Shown: in pieces, positions 25,270 through 36,330 of the stretch
Layout of the letters: every line of letters begins with the position of its first letter
Numbering within the stretch: the stretch's first letter is position 1
From: Gentiana macrophylla
Lineage: Eukaryota > Streptophyta > Magnoliopsida > Gentianales > Gentianaceae
Length of the DNA stretch: 64,000 bases
Assembly: GCA_026214975.1 (NCBI GenBank)
Contig: JAOBSW010000258.1
Coordinates: forward strand, 91,817-155,816
Reading direction: 5' to 3'
The notes under the pieces: model-generated
The model's database searches: none
The model's input: the letters and a program-made list of their open reading frames with translations, nothing else
What the model was told of the DNA's origin: nothing
Program-made: the position numbers and the translations under genes

Positions 25270-25700
25270 AAACAGCTGAGTTACAATAAGGAAACTGAGT
25301 TATAACAAGAGAACTGAATATACACTTGAAGAACTGAGGGTTCAAACTCAGTTATGCTAAAACTGAAGAAGATAAGTTCGCTGAGGGACACAGACTCAGT
25401 TGGCTTATCTAGAAGACTAAAGAACTGAGGAACGCAAACTCAGTTGTTGAAGATTGAAGATTTGAGGTGGCAAACTCAGTTAAAAGCTGATTAAGTCATG
25501 ACTATAAGTCAGGATTCAGGCAAGTCTGTGGTGATCTGAAACTGAGTTATAGATCATATAAAACTGAATAATCTTAAGGACAAAGATTATCGCCTACTCA
25601 AAAAAAGAAACTGAAAGGTGTACTCTGACTTAGTGAATTAAAGTCAGATGTTAAGTAAACAAGGTACTCAGTTTTGAAGAAGAGTAGAAAACTGAGTTAA
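25270..25700. repeat. Cluster of ACTGAG/CTCAGT motifs in LTR U3
   Basis: AACTGAG or its complement CTCAGTT occurs repeatedly (for example near 25298, 25336, 25350, 25391, 25421, 25438, 25538, 25669 and 25690) at irregular spacing and in both orientations, upstream of the TATA box. This is the position of U3 enhancer repeats in LTR elements; binding of any factor is not known. Confidence 0.6.
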
Positions 25701-25807
25701 GGCCTTGATTGGATTTAAGCTATCAATACGACAAAAGATCGTACATATGAACATTGGCTAAATGACAAGTGTAACGGCTACAAGAGCTAGTAATCGTCAC
25801 ATCACCC

Positions 25808-25816
25808 CTATAAATA
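25808..25816 (+). promoter_or_regulatory. Putative LTR TATA box
   Basis: CTATAAATA follows CATCACCC and precedes an A-rich stretch (ACACAAGAGAATCACTC). This is a typical plant TATA context and a plausible U3/R border upstream of the LTR end. Confidence 0.6.
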
Positions 25817-28800
25817 CACAAGAGAATCACTCAAAGAAAAGAGAGAGGGTGAGGAGGATCAGAAAAGAGCTTTACAAGCATATATTCAAAGATCCAAATC
25901 CAGATCCATAAAAATCAGATGATATTTATCCAGAAAAAGGGGAGCCAACGACATTGCCTTGAAAACTTCAAAGGAAGATCCAGGAACCCATTAAGGGGGA
26001 TTGAAGGCATCTTGAAGCCATAAAGTCAGATCCAGAGAAATCAAACAGCTCACTGAATTAATCCTTGATTAATTCTAAACCTAACACTTTGTGTGAAAAA
26101 GGGTGGTCGTGCATAGTTTGAAGAGAGCAATTCTACCTTTCTTCATACGGTGTTGCTATAGCGATTGATGCGATCTGGACTGTGTATGTAAGTGGTGAGC
26201 TGGTGAAGGAGCAATTCCACCTCCGAAAGATCAGTGTGCAGAGTGAAGGGAGCAATCTCACCTTTCTTCATTTTGTGTAGACAGTGAAACTAGGATGTCG
26301 TGAAGGACTGTCATAGTGCTAGAATTTTGTAACGGTTAACTCATTATTCTAGTGATACCTCCTACGCCACAGGAGAAGGGGAGACGTACGGGGTTACACC
26401 ACCTGGAACTTCCATAAACAAATCTTGTGTTGATTTACTTTATGCATCTGTGTTTGTTTTATTTATTGCATTATCTCTCAGCAAACACTAGACACTAAGT
26501 CAGCACTTAACTGATACATAGAAGGTCTAATTTTCTAGTTATAGATCTATTGCATTAAAGGCTAGTTTTATCCGCTGCCAGTTAACGAGACTAAGTATAA
26601 GTCAAGAATAACTTATATTCGATTGATAATCAACTGACAAGTTAAATCAGGAAAAGATCCTTGAGTTTGAGAAAACTCAGTTCTCCATCAGGATTTGTTT
26701 TTGGTGACAAGTTTAACTTGTGTTAGCCTTTCAAGCAGGACCAACAAAACACAAATTTCTACTCGTTATAAAGGGAAAAACACTCTCGCGATGTCAACTC
26801 GTTATCGGGAAAATCCAAAGAAGGACAATGAGATAAAACACTAATTTGAATTAATAATTCATGAACTTGTTACCAAAGATAAAACATAAATTTCTACTCA
26901 TTATAAAGGAAAACACCAATTTCGGCGATGTCAACTCGTTATCAGGGAAAAATCCTTTTTTTCGGCATAGACAAATCGTTACCAGAGCAAAACACAAATT
27001 TGAACTCGTTAATAAGAAGAAAACATGAATTCAAACTCGTTACCAAAGAAAAAGCACAAATTTCTACTCGTTATAAAGGGAAAAACACAAATTTCCGGCG
27101 ATGTCAACTCGTTATCAGGGAAAAAGCTTTTTTCCAGCAAGGACAACTCGTTACCAGAGAAAAACACTAATTTGAACTCGTTAATATGATGAAAACATGA
27201 ATTGAACTCGTTACCAAAGATAAAACACAAATTTCTACTCATTATAAAGGGAAAACACCAATTTCCGGCGATGTCAACTCGTTATCAGGGAAAAAACCTT
27301 TTTTTATGCAAGGACAAATCATTACCAGAGCAAAACACAAATTTGAACTCGTTAATAAGAAGAAAACATGAATTCGAACTCGTTACCAAAGTAAAAACTC
27401 AAACCTCTACTCGTTATAAAGGAAAACACAAATTTCCGGCGATGTCAACTCGTTATCAGGGAAAAAGCCTTTTTTCCAGCAAGGACAACTCGTTACGGAG
27501 AAAACACAAATTTGAACTCGTTAATATGATGAAAACATGAATTCGAACTCGTTACCAAAGATAAAACACAAATTTCTACTCATTATAAAGGAAAACACCA
27601 ATTTCGGCGATGTCAACTCGTTATCGGGAAAAAACCTTTTTTCAAGCATGGACAAATCGTTACGAGTAAAACACAAATTTGAACTCGTTAATAAGAAGAA
27701 AACATGAATTCGAACTCGTTACCAAAGAAAAACACAAATTTCTACTCGTTATAAATGGAAAAACACAAATTTCGGCGATGTCAACTCGTTATCAGGGAAA
27801 AAGCCTTTTTTTCAGCAAGGACAACTCGTTACCGAGAAAAACACTAATTTGAACTCGTTAATATGATGAAAACATGAATTCGAACTCGTTACCAAAGATA
27901 AAACACAAATTTCTACTCATTATAAAGGAAAACACCAATTTCGTGATGTCAACTCGTTATCGAGGAAAAAACCTTTTTTCTCGCATGGACAAATCGTTAC
28001 GAGCAAAACACAAATTTGAACTCGTTAATAAGAAGAAAACATGAATTCGAACTCGTTACCAAAGAAAAACACAAATTTCTACTCGTTATAAAGGAAAAAC
28101 ACAAATTTCGGCGATGTCAACTCGTTATCAGGGAAAAAGCCTTTTTCCTGCAAGGACAACTCGTTACCAGAGAAAACCTAATTTGAACTCGTTAATATGA
28201 TGAAAACATGAATTTGAACTCGTTACCAAAGATAAAACACAAATTTCTACTCATTATAAAGGGAAAACACCAATTTCCGGCGATGTCAATTCGTTATCAG
28301 GGAAAAAACTTTTTTCTGCATGGACAAATCGTTACCAGAGCAAAACACAAATTTGAACTCGTTAATAAGAAGAAAACATGAATTCGAACTCGTTACCAAA
28401 GAAAAAACACAAATTTCTACTCGTTATAAAGGGAAAAACACAAATTTCGGCGATGTCAACTCGTTATCGAGGAAAAGCCTTTTTTCCAGCAAGGACAACT
28501 CGTTACCAGAGAAAACACTAATTTGAACTTCGTTAATATGATGAAAACATGAATCGAACTCGTTACCAAAGATAAAACACAAATTTCTACTCATCATTAT
28601 AAAGGAAAACACCAATTTCCGGCGATGTCAACTCGTTATCAGGGAAAAAAACTTTTTACTGCATGGACAAATCGTTACAGAGCAAAACACAAAATTTGAA
28701 CTCGTTAATAAGAAGAAAACATGAATTCGAACTCGTTACCAAAGAAAAAACACAAATTTCTACTCGTTATAAAGGAAAAACACAAATTTCGGCAATGTCA

Positions 28801-31800
28801 ACTCGTTATCAAGGAAAAAGCCTTTTTCCAGCAAGGACAACTCGTTACCAGAGAAAAACCTAATTTGAACTCGTTAATATGATGAAAACATGAATTCGAA
28901 CTCGTTACCAAAGATAAAACACAAATTTCTACTCATTATAAAGGGAAAACACCAATTTCCGGCGATGTCAACTCGTTATCAAGGAAAAAACCTTTTTCTG
29001 CATGGACAAATCGTTACCAGAGCAAAACACAAATTTGAACTCGTTAATAAGAAGAAAACATGAATTCGAACTCGTTACCAAAGAAAAAACACAAATTTCT
29101 ACTCGTTATAAAGGGAAAAACACAAATTTCCGGCGATGTCAACTCGTTATCAAGGAAAAAGCCTTTTTCCAGCAAGGACAACTCGTTACCAGAGAAAAAC
29201 ACTAATTTGAACTCGTTAATATGATGAAAACATGAATTCGAACTCGTTACCAAAGATAAAACACAAATTTCTACTCATTATAAAGGGAAAACACCAATTT
29301 CCGGCGATGTCAACTCGTTATCAGGGAAAAAACCTTTTTTCTGCATGGACAAATCGTTACCAGAGCAAAACACAAATTTGAACTCGTTAATAAGAAGAAA
29401 ACATGAATTCGAACTCGTTACCAAAGTAAAAACTCAAACCTCTACTCGTTATAAAGGGAAAACACAAATTTCCGGCAATGTCAACTCGTTATCAAGGAAA
29501 AAGCCTTTTTCCAGCAAGGACAACTCGTTACCATATAAAAACACAAATTTGAACTCGTTAATATGATGAAAACATGAATTCGAACTCGTTACCAAAGATA
29601 AAACACAAATTTCTACTCATTATAAAGGAAAACACCAATTTCCGGCGATGTCAACTCGTTATCAGGGAAAAAACCTTTTTTCTGCATGGACAAATCGTTA
29701 CCAGAGTAAAACACAAATTTGAACTCGTTAATAAGAAGAAAACATGAATTCGAACTCGTTACCAAAGAAAAACACAAATTTCTACTCGTTATAAAGGGAA
29801 AAACACAAATTTCCGGCGATGTCAACTCGTTATCAGGGAAAAAGCCTTTTTCCTGCAAGGACAACTCGTTACCAGAGAAAAACCTAATTTGAACTCGTTA
29901 ATATGATGAAAACATGAATTTGAACTCGTTACCAAAGATAAAACACAAATTTCTACTCATTATAAAGGGAAAACACCAATTTCCGGCGATGTCAACTCGT
30001 TATCAAGGAAAAAACCTTTTTTCTGCATGGACAAATCGTTACCAGAGCAAAACACAAATTTGAACTCGTTAATAAGAAGAAAACATGAATTTGAACTCGT
30101 TACAAAGAAAAACACAAATTTCTACTCGTTATAAAGGAAAAACACAAATTTCCGGCGATGTCAACTCGTTATCAGGGAAAAAGCCTTTTTCCGGCAAGGA
30201 CAACTCGTTACCAGAGAAAAACACTAATTTGAACTCGTTAATATGATGAAAACATGAATTCGAACTCGTTACCAAAGATAAAACACAAATTTCTACTCAT
30301 TATAAAGGGAAAACACCAATTTCCGGCGATGTCAACTCGTTATCAGGGAAAAAACCTTTTTTCTGCATGGACAAATCGTTACCAGAGCAAAACACAAATT
30401 TGAACTCGTTAATAAGAAGAAAACATGAATTCGAACTCGTTACCAAAGAAAAAACACAAATTTCTACTCGTTATAAAGGGAAAACACAAATTTCGGCGAT
30501 GTCAACTCGTTATCAGGGGAAAAGCCTTTTTCCAGCAAGGACAACTCGTTACCAGAGAAAAACACTAATTTGAACTCGTTAATATGATGAAAACATGAAT
30601 TGAACTCGTTACCAAAGATAAAACACAAATTTCTACTCATTATAAAGGGAAAACACCAATTTCCGGCGATGTCAACTCGTTATCAGGGAAAAAACTTTTT
30701 TTCTGCATGGACAAATCGTTACCAGAGAAAAACACAAATTTGAACTCGTTAATAAGAAGAAAACATGAATTTGAACTCGTTACCAAAGAAAAAACACAAA
30801 TTTCTACTCGTTATAAAGGGAAAAACACAAATTTCCGGCGATGTCAACTCGTTATCGAGGAAAAAAAGCTTTTTTCGGCCAAGGACAACTCGTTACCAGA
30901 TAAAAACACTAATTTGAACTCGTTAATATGATGAAAACATGAATTGAACTCGTTACCAAAGATAAAACACAAATTTCTACTCATTATAAAGGAAAACACC
31001 AATTTCGGCGATGTCAACTCGTTATCGAGGAAAAAACTTTTTTTACGCATGGACAAATCGTTACCAGAGAAAAACACAAATTTGAACTCGTTAAAAGAGA
31101 AGAAAACATGAATTTGAACTCGTTACCAAAGAAAAAACACAAATTTCTACTCGTTATAAAGGAAAAACACAAATTTCCGGCGATGTCAACTCGTTATCAG
31201 GGAAAAAGCCTTTTTCCAGCAAGGACAACTCGTTACCAGAGAAAAACACTAATTTGAACTCGTTAATATGATGAAAACATGAATTTGAACTCGTTACCAA
31301 AGATAAAACACAAATTTCTACTCATTATAAAGGGAAAACACCAATTTCCGGCGATGTCAACTCGTTATCAGGGAAAAAACCTTTTTTTACGCATGGACAA
31401 ATCGTTACCAGAGCAAAACACAAATTTGAACTCGTTAATAAGAAGAAAACATGAATTCGAACTCGTTACCAAAGTAAAAACTCAAACCTCTACTCGTTAT
31501 AAAGGAAAACACAAATTTCCGGCAATGTCAACTCGTTATCAGGGAAAAAGCCTTTTTCCAGCAAGGACAACTCGTTACCATATAAAAACACAAATTTGAA
31601 CTCGTTAATATGATGAAAACATGAATTCGAACTCGTTACCAAAGATAAAACACAAATTTCTACTCATTATAAAGGGAAAACACCAATTTCCGGCGATGTC
31701 AACTCGTTATCAGGGAAAAAACTTTTTTTTTGCATGGACAAATCGTTACCAGAGAAAAACACAAATTTGAACTCGTTAATAAGAAGAAAACATGAATTCG

Positions 31801-31993
31801 AACTCGTTACCAAAGAAAAACACAAATTTCTACTCGTTATAAAGGAAAAACACAAATTTCCGGCGATGTCAACTCGTTATCAAGGAAAAAGCCTTTTTTC
31901 CAGCAAGGACAACTCGTTACCAGAGAAAAACACTAATTTGAACTCGTTAATATGATGAAAACATGAATTCGAACTCATTACCAAAGATAAAAC

Positions 31994-32166
31994 ACAAATT
32001 TCTACTCATTATAAAGGGAAAACACCAATTTCCGGCGATGTCAACTCGTTATCAGGGAAAAAACCTTTTTTTTCTGCATGGACAACTCGTTACCAGAGAA
32101 AAACACTAATTTGAACTCGTTAATATGATGAAAACATGAATTCGAACTCGTTACCAAAGATAAAAC
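31994..32166. repeat. Hybrid A/B monomer of satellite B
   Basis: This unit starts as type A (CTACTCATTATAAAG and CTGCATGGACAA) and switches within the GGACAACTCG block to type B (AACACTAATTTG, AATATGATGAAAACATG). It is followed by another type-A start, so the A/B alternation slips by one monomer, as expected after unequal crossover. Confidence 0.8.
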
Positions 32167-35100
32167 ACAAATTTCTACTCATTATAAAGGGAAAACACCA
32201 ATTTCCGGCGATGTCAACTCGTTATCGGGAAAAACCTTTTTTACGCATGGAAAATCGTTACCAGAGTAAAACACAAATTTGAACTCGTTAATAAGAAGAA
32301 AACATGAATTCGAACTCGTTACCAAAAAAAAAACACAAATTTCTACTCGTTATAAAGGGAAAAACACAAATTTCCGGCGATGTCAACTCGTTATCCGGGA
32401 AAAAGCCTTTTTCCTGCAAGGACAACTTCGTTACCAGAGAAAAACACTAATTTGAACTCGTTAATATGATGAAAACATGAATTCGAACTCGTTACCAAAG
32501 ATAAAACACAAATTTCTACTCATTATAAAGGGAAAACACCAATTTCCGGCGATGTCAACTCGTTATCAGGGAAAAAACCTTTTTTTCTGCATGGACAAAT
32601 CGTTACCAGAGCAAAACACAAATTTGAACTCGTTAATAAGAAGAAAACATGAATTCGAACTCGTTACCAAAGTAAAAACTCAAACCTCTACTCGTTATAA
32701 AGGGAAAACACAAATTTCCGGCAATGTCAACTCGTTATCAGGGAAAAAGCCTTTTTCCAGCAAGGACAACTCGTTACCATATAAAAACACAAATTTGAAC
32801 TCGTTAATATGATGAAAACATGAATTCGAACTCGTTACCAAAGATAAAACACAAATTTCTACTCATTATAAAGGGAAAACACCAATTTCCGGCGATGTCA
32901 ACTCGTTATCAAGGAAAAAACCTTTTTCTGCATGGACAAATCGTTACCAGAGCAAAACACAAATTTGAACTCGTTAATAAGAAGAAAACATGAATTCGAA
33001 CTCGTTACCAAAGAAAAAGCACAAATTTCTACTCGTTATAAAGGGAAAACACAAATTTCGGCGATGTCAACTCGTTATCAAGGAAAAAGCCTTTTTCCAG
33101 CAAGGACAACTCGTTACCAGAGAAAAACACTAATTTGAACTCGTTAATATGATGAAAACATGAATTCGAACTCGTTACCAAAGATAAAACACAAATTTCT
33201 ACTCATTATAAAGGGAAAACACCAATTTCGGCGATGTCAACTCGTTATCAAGGAAAAAACCTTTTTTTCGCATGGACAAATCGTTACCAGAGCAAAACAC
33301 AAATTTGAACTCGTTAATAAGAAGAAAACATGAATTTGAACTCGTTACCAAAGTAAAAACTCAAACCTCTACTCGTTATAAAGGGAAAACACAAATTTCC
33401 GGCGATGTCAACTCGTTATCAGGGAAAAAGCCTTTTTCCAGCAAGGACAACTCGTTACCATATAAAACACAAATTTGAACTCGTTAATATGATGAAAACA
33501 TGAATTTGAACTCGTTACCAAAGATAAAACACAAATTTCTACTCATTATAAAGGGAAAACACCAATTTCCGGCGATGTCAACTCGTTATCGGGAAAAAAC
33601 CTTTTTTTCTGCATGGACAAATCGTTACGACAAAAACACAAATTTGAACTCGTTAATAAGAAGAAAACATGAATTCGAACTCGTTACCAAAGAAAAAACA
33701 CAAATTTCTACTCGTTATAAAGGGAAAAACACAAATTTCCGGCGATGTCAACTCGTTATCAGGGAAAAAGCCTTTTTTCCACCAAGGACAACTCGTTACC
33801 AGAGAAAAACCCTAATTTGAACTCGTTAATATGATGAAAACATGAATTTGAACTCGTTACCAAAGATAAAACACAAATTTCTACTCATTATAAAGGGAAA
33901 ACACCAATTTCCGGCGATGTCAACTCGTTATCAGGGAAAAAACTTTTTTTCTGCATGGACAAATCGTTACCAGAGCAAAACACAAATTTGAACTCGTTAA
34001 TAAGAAGAAAACATGAATTCGAACTCGTTACCAAAGAAAAACACAAATTTCTACTCGTTATAAAGGAAAAACACAAATTTCCGGCGATGTCAACTCGTTA
34101 TCAGGGAAAAAGCCTTTTTCCAGCAAGGACAACTCGTTACCAGAGAAAAACACCTAATTTGAACTCGTTAATATGATGAAAACATGAATTCGAACTCGTT
34201 ACCAAAGATAAAACACAAATTTCTACTCATTATAAAGGAAAACACCAATTTCCGGTGATGTCAACTCGTTATTAGGGAAAAAACCTTTTTTTCTGCATGG
34301 ACAAATCGTTACCAGAGCAAAACACAAATTTGAACTCGTTAATAAGAAGAAAACATGAATTTGAACTCGTTACCAAAGAAAAAACACAAATTTCTACTCG
34401 TTATAAAAGGAAAAACACAAATTTCCGGCGATGTCAACTCGTTATCAGGGAAAAAGCCTTTTTTTCCAGCAAGGACAACTCGTAACAGAGAAAAACATTA
34501 ATTTGAACTCGTTAATATGATGAAAACATGAATTCGAACTCGTTACCAAAGATAAAACACAAATTTCTATTCATTATAAAGGGGAAAACACCAATTTCGG
34601 CGATGTCAACTCGTTATCGAGGAAAAAACCTTTTTTCGCATGGACAAATCGTTACAGAGAGAAAACACAAATTTGAACTCGTTAATAAGAAGAAAACATG
34701 AATTCGAACTCGTTACCAAAGAAAAAACACAAATTTCTACTCGTTATAAAGGGAAAACACAAATTTCGGCGATGTCAACTCGTTATCAGGGAAAAAGCCT
34801 TTTTTCCAGCAAGGACAACTCATTACCAGAGAAAAACCCTAATTTGAACTCGTTAATATGATGAAAACATGAATTCGAACTCGTTACCAAAGATAAAACA
34901 CAAATTTCTATTCATTATATTGGGAAAACACCAATTTCCGGCGATGTCAACTCGTTATCAGGGAAAAAACCTTTTTTTTCGCATGGACAAATCGTTACAG
35001 AGCAAAACACAAATTTGAACTCGTTAATAAGAAGAAAACATGAATTGAACTCGTTACCAAAGAAAAACACAAATTTCTACTCGTTATAAAGGAAAAACAC

Positions 35101-35167
35101 AAATTTCGCGATGTCAACTCGTAATCGTGAAAAGCCTTTTATCCAAAGAAGGTCAACTCGTTACAGA

Positions 35168-35172
35168 GAAAA
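35168..35172. repeat. Left target-site duplication GAAAA of the LARD array
   Basis: GAAAA directly precedes the TGTAACATC start of the first LTR. The matching copy is at 55790-55794 after the last LTR. Together they restore the satellite B string CAGAGAAAAACCCTAATTTG. Confidence 0.75.
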
Positions 35173-35355
35173 TGTAACATCCCGACTTTTCAGAAAAGGG
35201 GTATAAAAGTCCTTTTACGATTTTATGTGTGTCTCGATAATTTTAATGGGTTATGCTTTTATTAAATGAATAGAGTCAATAAAATTGTTAAAGGGTATTT
35301 ACGGTATTTTAAATGTATAACAGTTATTGAGGGCAAAACGGAAATTTAACCACCC

Positions 35356-35364
35356 CTATAATTA
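35356..35364 (+). promoter_or_regulatory. Degenerate TATA box in LARD LTR 1
   Basis: LTR 1 reads CTATAATTA, whereas the other three LTRs have CTATAAATA at the equivalent place (41416, 47480 and 53543). The site is followed about 35 bp later by pyrimidine-rich ACTTCTCC, a plausible transcription start region. The single change weakens the TATA box in the copy that would serve as the outermost 5' promoter. Confidence 0.5.
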
Positions 35365-35588
35365 CCTCTTATAACCGAAAACTCTTCTCATTTTTTCACT
35401 TCTCCAAATTTTCCTGCGGCTGAGTGAAAAAAAGAAAAAAAAAAACGAGAGGAAAAAGAAGGAGAAAACAATGGATACTTTTGGGCATATCTCCGCGACC
35501 GTTAATCCGTTTTGAAATCCGAAAGTACCGCTGGAACCGTGAGAGGACGAGGATCGTCTTGATACCAGAATTTGGGTCTGATTCTCAG

Positions 35589-35879
35589 GTATGTTGGAGT
35601 CGAATTTTCTGCTGCGAATTCATGAAAAGGATCATGAATTCGTGTTCTAGGGCTTTGTTTCGTAGTTCTTTATTTAGAGGTTTTGATCATCAATTAATTT
35701 ATGTTAATTGGGATCTTTTAGATCATGTTTGAGGTCTGTTTAAGTGCTGCTGATTTTGGTTTGGTTTTGGCCCCAATCGTGGTTTCAATCAAACCTTGTA
35801 GATCTTCTTAGTGTAATTCGTAGAATCTGTGTTTTGGGGCTGCTGTGCTTTGAAGGTGGCAAGGAATCGTTTTTAACAG
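35589..35879 (+). other. Possible LTR leader intron
   Basis: CAG|GTATGT at 35586-35594 is a near-ideal plant 5' splice site, and a T-rich tract ending TTTTTAACAG at 35879 is a plausible 3' splice site. This gives a 291-bp candidate intron in the presumed transcribed leader. Equivalent donor sequence is present in the other LTRs; LTR 2 has TTTTTTACAAG at the acceptor. No transcript evidence is available. Confidence 0.3.
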
Positions 35880-36106
35880 GTGAGATGCTCTTCCTAATGT
35901 TTAATTAAGTTTATGATGTTTAAGGTTGAGTGTTTGTGGTGTTTTAAATGCTAGATATCATGTCTACTTGTTAGATGAATATGTGATGTTTAGTTATGTA
36001 AAAGTTGTACTTTTCTGCTATTTTGATGAGTATATGGTTGAAGAACATGTTTGGTTTGGGTTAGAAATCGTAAGGGCAGAAATTGCAAGTTTTAGGTTTT
36101 TCTGAT

Positions 36107-36330
36107 GCACAAGAGTATGCTTGACCAGGGCAAGCGCACTCTACCGGGTGAATGAAAACAGAATGTTTATCGAGAGCACAAGCGCGACGCTTTCTCAAGG
36201 CAAGCGTACACACCGCCAAGGCAAGAGTACGCTCGCTCAAGGCAAGCGTACACCTGTGCTTGCTGAATGAAAAATAGAATGATATTAGTTACCCAAGCGC
36301 ACGCTTGACCAGGGAAAGCGCACTCTTGAC
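36107..36330. repeat. GGCAAGCG subrepeats in LARD LTR 1
   Basis: Short units of about 20 bp built on CAAGGCAAGCGTACACC and CCAGGGCAAGCGCACTC recur here. They also occur in the other LTRs at about 42168-42395, 48230-48465 and 54291-54520. Copy-to-copy differences concentrate here, mostly at CAG/CTG sites. Confidence 0.7.

Larger units (their letters stand above)
22953..26746 (+). mobile_element. 5'-truncated Copia-type LTR retrotransposon (3' end only)
   Basis: This piece retains an extra ORF, a PPT and a complete 3' LTR, but lacks the 5' LTR, PBS, gag and pol. Its left edge is abrupt against satellite A and its right edge abrupt against satellite B. LTR ends TGTTGG..CCAACA form a perfect 6-bp inverted repeat and the PPT AAAAAGGGGGAAAT is typical of plant Copia elements. 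An ORF between pol and the 3' LTR in sense orientation is a known feature of the SIRE lineage, so I infer a SIRE-like element. No 5' TSD partner can be checked because that end is missing. Confidence 0.85.
25056..26746 (+). repeat. 3' LTR of the truncated Copia element
   Basis: A 1,691-bp LTR starting TGTTGGAAATATTATTTTTG and ending CAGGACCAACA. The TGTTGG/CCAACA ends are exact inverted repeats. No second copy of this LTR exists in the window. Between 25270 and 25700 it contains a cluster of ACTGAG/CTCAGT motifs on both strands. The bases following it (AAACA at 26747) already belong to satellite B. Confidence 0.88.
26747..35172. repeat. Satellite B, ~171-bp monomers in 342-bp dimers (left block)
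   Basis: AT-rich tandem array of about 49 monomers. Two monomer types alternate. Type A has CTACTCATTATAAAG, CTGCATGGACAAATCG and AATAAGAAGAAAACATG. Type B has CTACTCGTTATAAAG, CCAGCAAGGACAACTCG and AATATGATGAAAACATG. The dimer period is 342 bp (28921 to 29263). Each monomer contains five copies of an ACTCGTTA-centred subunit. A variant monomer with GTAAAAACTCAAACCTC occurs at 27391, 29426, 31474, 32672 and 33353. The period is a multiple of three, which leaves many false open frames. I do not recognise a named family. Confidence 0.97.

Noticed and set aside
26928..34861. Repeated small frames containing NSLIRRKHEFELVTKEK over satellite B
   Set aside because: These are translations of the 171-bp monomer, present in every dimer and broken by any indel. 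No start context or domain supports coding.
26747..35172. CRISPR-like regular repeats
   Set aside because: Repeats are contiguous monomers without unique spacers, and the surrounding sequence is plant retrotransposon DNA.
35424..35732. 102-codon frame at the start of LARD LTR 1 (ATG followed by Lys/Arg-rich residues)
   Set aside because: It begins in an A-rich tract, differs in frame between the four LTR copies because of indels, and spans the candidate splice donor. I treat it as leader sequence, not a gene.
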